NCBI GenBank assembly: GCA_963575745.1
Contig: CAUYUJ010016285.1
Span: 42,501-75,000, forward strand
DNA: 32,500 nt
Reading direction: 5' to 3'
Source: Prorocentrum cordatum
Lineage: Eukaryota; Sar; Dinophyceae; Prorocentrales; Prorocentraceae
The notes beneath the pieces were generated by a model. It worked only from the letters and a program-made list of their open reading frames with translations, did no database searches and was not told the origin of the DNA. The position numbers and the translations under genes were made by a program. Below, piece by piece: positions 26,690 to 32,500 of the stretch (positions are counted from its first letter, which is position 1; every line of letters starts with the position of its first letter).

Positions 26690-27648
26690 GCCAGTGGAGA
26701 TTGCATTTCGATTGCACTTCGATGGCATTTCGATTTGCATTTCGGTTTGCGTTTGTCGATTTGCATGTTCGGCTTGCATTTCGACTTGCTTTGTCGATGT
26801 ACATTTCGATGCGCATTGAGATTGTCATTGAAATTTGCATTTGGATTCGCACGCCGGTTAGCATTTTCGATTTGCACTGTCGATTTGCATGTCGATTTGC
26901 ATATAGATTTCCATGTCGATGTGCACTTTCCATTTGCACTTTATACTTGCATTGTCTATTTGCATGTCGATTTGCATGTAGATTTGAAGTTATATTTGCA
27001 TGTCGATTTGCGTTTTCGATTTGCATTTCGATATGCATGTCGACTTGCAAATCGTTTTGCATATCTATTTGCAATTCGAATGCATCTCGATTTCCATTTC
27101 GATTGAAGTTCCGATTTGCATTTTTTATTTGAATTTCAATTTGCGGTTTCGATTTGCATTGTCGATTTACACGTCGTTCTGCTTGTCGCTCTGCATTTCG
27201 ATTTGCATTTCGATTTGCATGTCGGTTTGTAATTTCGATTTGCATTGTCGATTTGCATTTGGATTTGCATGTAGATTTGTATTCCGATATGCATGTCGAG
27301 TTGCATGTCGATTTGCATTTCGATTGGCATGCCGATTTGCATTTCGATTTGCATGTCGAATTGCACTCCGGTTGCACGCTCGATTCGCATTTCGATGTGC
27401 ATTGTTCGATTTGCATTTTCGATCAGCAGTTCGTTTTGCATGTCGATCTGCTTTGTTGGTCTACAATTCAATTTGCATTGAGATTTGCATGTCGGTTTGC
27501 GTGTCGATTTGCACTTTCGATTTGCATTGTCAATTTGCACGGTCGATTTGCATTTCGATTGGCATGTAAATTTGCTTGTCGATTTACATGTCGATTTGCA
27601 TTTCGATTTGCATTTCGATTTGCATGCCGATTTGCAATTCGGGACACC
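26690..27648 (+). repeat. 12-base satellite, unit about TTTCGATTTGCA
   Basis: About 950 bases of GCATTTCGATTT / GCATGTCGATTT units with many one-base variants and some 11-13-base units. The long frames over it on both strands (repeating C-K-S-x or F-A-F-R words) are products of the repeat. Confidence 0.95.
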
Positions 27649-27905
27649 ACGAGGACACTGGCGGGACACCAACGGGACACCGCGCGCCCCCGGACGCCGG
27701 TCCGGGTAGATTTGGTCCTGCCGCGCCTCAGTGACGCCGGGACACCGGCGGGACACCGGCGGGACACCACGCGCCCCTGGACGCCGGTCGAGGGACATTT
27801 GGTCTGGCCGCGCCTCAGCGACAGAGGGACACAGCAGGACACAGGCGGGACACCGCGCGCCCCCGGACGCCGGTCGAGAGACATTTGGTCCGGCCGCTGG
27901 GTAGG
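27649..27905 (+). repeat. tandem repeat with GGGACACC and CGCGCGCCCCGGACGCCGGTC
   Basis: Three diverged units of roughly 85-110 bases starting near 27677, 27769 and 27852. Each has a CGCGCCCC(C/T)GGACGCCGGTC core followed by GA(G)ATTTGGTC(C/T)(G/T)GCCGCG. Extra GGGACACCGGC words lie between them. Confidence 0.8.
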
Positions 27906-28970
27906 CTCAAACACGCTGGATGGACCAGTTTTAAACGTTTGATATTGGTTTTGCAAGGTTTTTGATACATGTTGCCAGGGCCCCGAACAAGTTCGACATT
28001 GGTCTGTGGGAGGCACGAAGGCCCTTCTGGACTGCCGTCGATCCCAGTCGCATATCTCCCAAACATGCGCCAAGACGAGGGGGCGGGAGGGTGGGCTGGC
28101 AGGCCCCTCCTGCTTCCGCTTCCTTTTGTTTTCCGTGTGTTTTTTCGCCGGCAAGGGTTCTTACGCAGGGATGCCTGGGCCACCAGGGGGCCGGCGACGG
28201 GGTACATTCCGACGCTTTGATTTATGACGTTGTCAAACGTTTGCGGCGCGGGCAGCAGGCCGATGCCTAAACCTGACCGTGCGATTATGCAACATAGGTT
28301 CGGCTATGTGCCAGTGATTGAGACGGTAAGGTCATGTCATAAACGCAGTGGTATTCTTGATTGAGCGGGTTGAATTGGCGGCAATATTGTTTTGTACGTG
28401 CGCGCTTGAAGACACGATCCCGTTGCTTTCAGATTCATGCCAGACGTCCGAATTCCCAAACGATGTTTTGAAATTGGGGGACGGGGTGTAGACACATTGT
28501 CATAGGCTGCGTTGTAATTGACAGGCGAAGCCACGTCTAAACACAACTAGATCATGCTATCGCGCGGCTCCGACGGGTTGGTCCGACAACGAAACATTGT
28601 CACCTGGACGAAACGGCCAGTTCAGGTGATATCGAACATCTTGACATGGCACGCAGCATTGCGTCACAAGCACGACGCAGGTAACCCGTGCATGTTCAGC
28701 GAAAAAACGTGGCCATGTAACCGACGCTACGATCGCATGAGCTGCGCGCAGCTACTAGGACCTGACTTCAACGCGTGGCGTACCTCAAACGTGACTTCAT
28801 ATTCATTGGTCCGGAATGGCATGGTACCAATTATGTAGAGATATCGTTATGTTCCTTTCGATTTCAAGACATAAGCAACTTGACACAAGCGAACCCAATC
28901 GAAACTTCGTTCGTGTGGCAAGAACCTTGACACTTCCTGCGAAACTATGTAATTAAATGTTCCATGGTGC
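27906..28970. other. about 1 kb without recognisable gene
   Basis: Non-repetitive, of average composition. A 94-residue plus-strand frame at 28554-28838 has balanced composition but no domain I recognise. Nothing else is supported. Confidence 0.3.
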
Positions 28971-29755
28971 ATGTTGAGAAGACAGGGTTATGGTTTGGGC
29001 CCAAGAAGACGCCAAGCCAAGCCACGATGGTCACAAATCGCCGGCCCGAAGAGTCAGAGACGTGTTATATTTGAAACATCTTTTAGACATCTGGGCATGA
29101 TTTGGCAGCACGCTTCCTCTCCACTATCGACTCCCACAACTCGAGGAGGCCCAAAGCATGGGCCACGGACGACAACGAGGCGAGCCCCTCCGGAGCCTCC
29201 TGGGGGCGCTGGGCCACCGCAGCAGCAAGGCCCGCCGCGCGGGCCCGGCCCCCGCTCGCACGTGGGCGCCCGGCGCTGGCTCCGGCGGTGCCCCATAGGG
29301 GGGCACTCCTGGAGGGCCCGAGGCCCTCCGAGAGCGCCCCGAGGGCACCTCCGAGGCGAGCGCTGGGCGCCCGCTGCGAGCGGGGGCCGGGCGCCCCGAG
29401 GGCACCTCCCCAGATCGCCGGGGCGCCTCGGCGCACCTTGCTCCACGCAGCCACCCCGTGACGCCTCGCTCGCGCTGCACAAGTGCATCCGTGAGGCGCC
29501 CAAAGCGTCCGACGCCAAGAAGACGCTAAAAAGGGCCTCTCGGAGGCGCCTGTGCACGGAGCGCCGCCCCCGCGCGCTCGGCCGGCGCGCCCCCGGGCGG
29601 GCGCGCGCACGGGCGCGCCTGCCGCCCCTCCCCCCCGCGGCGCCGGGCCGGCCCGCTCCTGGCTGGCGTCCGCCGCCGCCGGCGGGGCCTGGCGGGCGGC
29701 AGCGGCGGCGCCGAGCAGGGCAGCGGCGGGTGAAGAGCACGAGGGCGGCGTCGAG
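28971..29755. other. GC-rich stretch, no supported gene
   Basis: GC-rich with many GGCGCC/GAGGGC words. Long frames on both strands (Arg/Pro/Ala-rich) are mutually exclusive shadows of composition. The only stretch with coding flavour is about 29465-29540 (plus, L-H-K-C-I-R-E-A-P-K-A-S-D-A-K-K-T). Confidence 0.3.
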
Positions 29756-29946
29756 GGGGAGGGCGAGGAGGAGGAGGAGGAGGAGGAGGAGGAGACGGGG
29801 GGGAGGGCGAGGAGGAGGAGGAGGAGGAGGAGGAGGAGACGGGGAGGAGGAGGAGGGGGGGAGAGGAGGAGGAGGAGGAGGAGGAGGAGGAGGAGGAGGA
29901 GGAGGAAGAGAGGGGGAACGAGGAGGAGACAGAGGGAGGAGGAGGA
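29756..29946 (+). repeat. (GAG)n purine tract
   Basis: About 190 bases of GAG/GGA repeats with GGGG interruptions. Confidence 0.95.
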
Positions 29947-29948
29947 CT

Positions 29949-30352
29949 ATGGCGAAGGAGTCTGGCGTGTACCAGCACCTTGCGCAGGAGGCCGCTCCAC
30001 CCAGCCGAGTCGAAACCAACGGCAGCACAGAGCAGATCCCGCAGAAATCACATGCCGCTGATGGCGGCAAATCTGGTCGGCAGGTCAACGCGGAGGCGCG
30101 CCACCTTTGCCGACGCAGAGGTTCCATTTGGTGGCGCCCCAGCACCATCCGACCCGATTGGAAGCTCCTGTCAAGCATCAGCAGTTCGGGCGGCCTCCGT
30201 CACCTCCGCAAGGTGCAGGACTTCTCTCACCGCACGAGGCGGTCCTTCACGCCTGGGGTACTGACCTCCGCCTGATGCTGGCAGAATCTCTCTACCCTTC
30301 GCGACTCACACAGGCACCGACCTCGCAGGTACCGAAATCGGTGGTGCAGTAG
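29949..30352 (+). other. weak coding candidate after the GAG tract
   Basis: From an ATG at 29949 one frame gives about 108 residues (A-K-E-S-G-V-Y-Q-H-L-A-Q-E-A-A-P-P ...) to a TGA at 30273-30275. Other frames give A-D-A-E-V-P-F-G-G-A-P-A-P and a downstream R-L-M-L-A-E-S-L. They could be pieces of one frameshifted protein. No domain recognised. Confidence 0.2.
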
Positions 30353-30802
30353 TGGCCACAGCAAGTACAGAAGCGCGACTGACACTTGGCCCCCAAAACT
30401 CATGGGGCACGTAGGGTGGATCTCTACCACCACATCATTGCACGCCCCCTCATTGCTCCCACATGGGCACATCGAGGCAATCGGGGTTCCAGGAAGCTCA
30501 CACGGGCTGCACACCGTGACACAAAATAATCCCACCAGCCCTCTGGGCGTCGGTGGCTTAGAGCGTTTCCTCTTCCACCCCTTTGTTCCCCCTCGGGGAG
30601 GGGTTTATCACTGTTCCTATTAATCAGCACCCCCTCTCCCAGGCGACTGGGGGCCAACCCAGGTCCATGACGACCCCCCCACACACAGTCCATTTTGTAA
30701 AAAACAAAAAAACGGTGTTTCCAAATTCGGAACATGCGCAGCCAACCCGATGCGCCACCCCCCCCACCATCCCTGTCAAAAAACACTACACACTACACTT
30801 GG

Positions 30803-30985
30803 CGGAGGCGGCGGCGGCTGCGGCGGCGGCTGCGGCGGCGGCGGCGGCGGCGGCTGCGGCGGCTGCGGCGGCGGCGGCGGCGGCGGTGGCGGCGGTGGCG
30901 GCGGCGGCGGTGGCGGTAGCGGCAGCGGCGGCGGCGGCGGCGGCGGCGGAGGCGGCGGAGGCGGCGGAGGCGGCGGCGGATTGGC
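30803..30985 (+). repeat. (GGC/CGG)n microsatellite
   Basis: About 180 bases of GGC/GCG/CGG triplets with CTG, GTG and GAG interruptions. It reads as polyAla, polyGly or polyArg. Confidence 0.95.
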
Positions 30986-31279
30986 CTCCAGTAGCTACCC
31001 ATCCAAAAACGACTGCTGAATGTGCTAAGGCTCGGGCCAGACTCGGGTGTTACGTATGTGTTGGGAGGGCGGGTGGGAGTGAGCGAGACGACTTGCGGGC
31101 GGGGGGGGGTCTTGACCCCTCCCCCTACCCCTTCCCCATGGACATGGACTGGGGGTTTCGCGATGTGTCGGAGCGTCCACAACGGCCTCGGCGAGGAAGC
31201 CGAAATCATTGGTTTTACTGAGGTTGTGGTCTCATTTTGGCCTCCTGATGGGGGGGGGCTAATCAAACACCCCCCCTCC
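30986..31279. other. unique sequence flanking the repeat; start of a higher-order unit
   Basis: The last part (31195-31256) is repeated in diverged form at 31493-31553 (GTTTTACTGAGGTTGTGG versus GTTTACTAAAGTTGTGG, followed by TTTTGGCC / AGTTGGCC and a G run). No gene recognised. Confidence 0.4.
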
Positions 31280-31980
31280 TGTGATCGATCTCACCCAAGA
31301 TTGCCCAAAGATGCCCCCCAAGGCTCCCAAGGGTGCCCCAAGAGGGCTCCACGAGGTGGCCAGGAAGCCCCAAGAGGCCCCCAGGAGGCCCCCGGGATAC
31401 CCCCAAGAGGCTCCCAAAAGACCTCCAAGAGGCCTCCAAGAGGCCCCAAGAGGCCCCCCAGAGGCACCCAAGACGCTCCAAGAGGCCTCGAAGACAATGC
31501 CAAAATCGCTGAGTTTACTAAAGTTGTGGCCACAAGTTGGCCCCCTGGGGGGGTACTGCTTCAGATGACTCCAAGATCGCCTGGGAGAGCCAAAGGTGAT
31601 TTCCAAGATGGCTCAAGACATCCCAAGATGCCCCAAGATGGCGCCCACGATGCCCCATTCGGCCCCAAGACCGCTCTAAGACGGCTCCAAGTGGCCAAAG
31701 AGCTTCCCGCCGAGGCCTCAAGATGGTTCCAAGATGGCCCAAGAGGGATCCAAGATCGCCCAAGAGCGCCCCCAAGGCTCCCAAGAGCGCCTGAAGAGGG
31801 CCCCAAGAGGCGTCCAGGAGGCCCCAGGAGGCCCCAACAGGCGCCCAAGAGGCCTCCAAAAGGCTCCCAAGAGACCCCCAAGAAGCCCCCAGAAGCTTTC
31901 CGAAGCACCCAACACGCTCTAAGAGGCGCCCAGGACCGCCAAGAGGCCCCCAAGACGCTCCAAGAAGCCTCCACTGGGGG
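31280..31980 (+). repeat. minisatellite with CAAGAGGCCCC / CCAAGATGGC units
   Basis: About 700 bases of roughly 11-12-base units such as CCAAGAGGCCCC, CCAGGAGGCCC and CCAAGATCGCC. The minus-strand frames (L-G-A-S-W-G-x-L words) are translation of the repeat. The array is interrupted at 31485-31565 by the higher-order element also seen at 31195-31256. Confidence 0.9.
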
Positions 31981-32440
31981 ACCCTTCCTCTGTGTGCTGC
32001 CCGCTTCCCTGATCGAGGCAATTCCTCTGGGCATCATTTCTGGATGGGCTGGTGGGGATTCGCGAAGCGTCGATATTCCTAGTCCTATGAGTGGACCAGA
32101 TGGCGGCAGTTCTAACACTACTTGTTGGAGTCTGCCTTCAGAAGTTGACGGGTAGAGCTAGCAATCGCAACCCCGGCAGGGACAATGGGGGATCAAGAAC
32201 TCCCTCCTCCCTCTGCGCTGGCTCGCTGTCCACCTCGAGAGGCAGCTCCAGCGCGCGTAGCTCTCTGATTCTGGCCCGAACCACGGCGGCCGTGGCGTCC
32301 CACAAGTCCGCTCTCTCGGCTGGTTGGACACACGTTTCCAAGGATAACCCCGCCGCCACGGGAGATCACGGCAGGTACTCTACCGCTCCAGGTACTGTGC
32401 AACATGGGAGGGGTCAACTTCTGGAGTCCCGAAACGGCGC
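31981..32440. other. right-end unique sequence, no supported gene
   Basis: A 73-residue minus-strand frame at 32138-32359 (GTG start only, R-A-R-I-R-E-L-R-A-L-E-L-P-L-E-V) has coding-like composition but no ATG and no recognised domain. Confidence 0.25.
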
Positions 32441-32500
32441 GGTGACGGACCGCGCGGTGACCTCGAAATCCCCGAAGACCTCACCGCACGGTCCGTCACC
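32441..32500. repeat. 60-base palindrome at the window edge
   Basis: The left arm 32441-32460 (GGTGACGGACCGCGCGGTGA) and right arm 32481-32500 are inverted copies with 19 of 20 bases pairing. The 20-base loop contains CTCG...CGAAG that can pair further. It may be a terminal inverted repeat or part of a longer inverted repeat continuing beyond the window. Confidence 0.75.

Noticed and set aside
26526-27416. 296-residue ORF rich in Asn, Lys and Cys
   Set aside because: Pure translation of the 12-base satellite.
26690-27648. CRISPR array
   Set aside because: No alternation of constant repeat and unique spacer; every unit is a variant of the same 12 bases.
28971-30275. 434-residue plus-strand and 374-residue minus-strand ORFs
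   Set aside because: Overlapping, extremely Arg/Pro/Gly-rich and driven by GC-rich and GAG-repeat sequence; no domain.
31518-32118. Minus-strand ORFs with repeating Leu-Gly-Ala-Ser-Trp-Gly
   Set aside because: Translation of the CAAGAGGCCCC minisatellite, although such proteins are often predicted in these genomes.
1-32500. Bacterial origin (operons, Shine-Dalgarno sites, terminators)
   Set aside because: No compact co-directional genes, and the spliced-leader relic plus eukaryotic element types point to a dinoflagellate nucleus.

Overview
The window looks like nuclear DNA of a dinoflagellate. The best single clue is at 6091-6111 on the minus strand: a 21-base match (20 of 21, from memory of the leader) to the dinoflagellate spliced leader, upstream of a retrotransposon gag gene. 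Three things agree with this: a copia-type retrotransposon with a gag zinc knuckle and a D-T-A-A-G protease, an IS1595/ISXO2-like transposase relic, and a very repeat-rich background with long C-rich tracts and many unrelated minisatellites. I see no bacterial operons, rRNA, convincing tRNA or CRISPR, and no intact single-frame host gene.

Layout. (1) 1-6111, minus strand: a decayed Ty1/copia-type LTR retrotransposon, read leftwards as leader relic, gag, protease, an unidentified Cys-rich ORF, a cytosine-methyltransferase-like domain and the start of integrase. It runs off the left edge before the rest of integrase and reverse transcriptase. (2) 6112-12000: repeats only. These are two dispersed repeat families (here R1 and R2) with a pyrimidine-rich tract between them, two back-to-back fold-back elements, and several short tandem arrays. 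(3) 12073-17700, plus strand: the most interesting part. A long, frameshifted coding region carries an unrecognised N-terminal part, then a superfamily 3 (D5/virophage-type) helicase, then a polymerase-like region with the two palm motifs expected of the transposon/viral TV-Pol family (related to family A polymerases). It reads as the relic of a self-replicating mobile element or virophage/plasmid-like replicon. Inside it, a 196-base piece of the helicase has been duplicated between two 132-base direct repeats. (4) 18709-20280, plus strand: an IS1595/ISXO2 (Merlin-like) transposase pseudogene with an acidic N-terminal extension. (5) 20385-21950: second copies of R2 and R1 with very long C-rich tracts. 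(6) 22000-32500: mostly low-complexity and tandem repeats (CAG, GGA, CGG, a 12-base satellite of about 950 bases, GGGACACC units, CAAGAGGCCCC units), a probable minus-strand coding fragment at 25587-26345, a strong 38-base hairpin at 23858-23895 and a 60-base palindrome at the right edge.

How it fits together: the recognisable protein-coding content is mobile-element machinery of three kinds (copia retrotransposon, helicase-polymerase replicon, DDE transposon), all broken by frameshifts, in a matrix of repeats. The frameshifts could be true decay, unseen introns (dinoflagellate introns often lack standard borders), or in a few homopolymer cases sequencing error. All family assignments are from motif recognition by eye; no database was searched.
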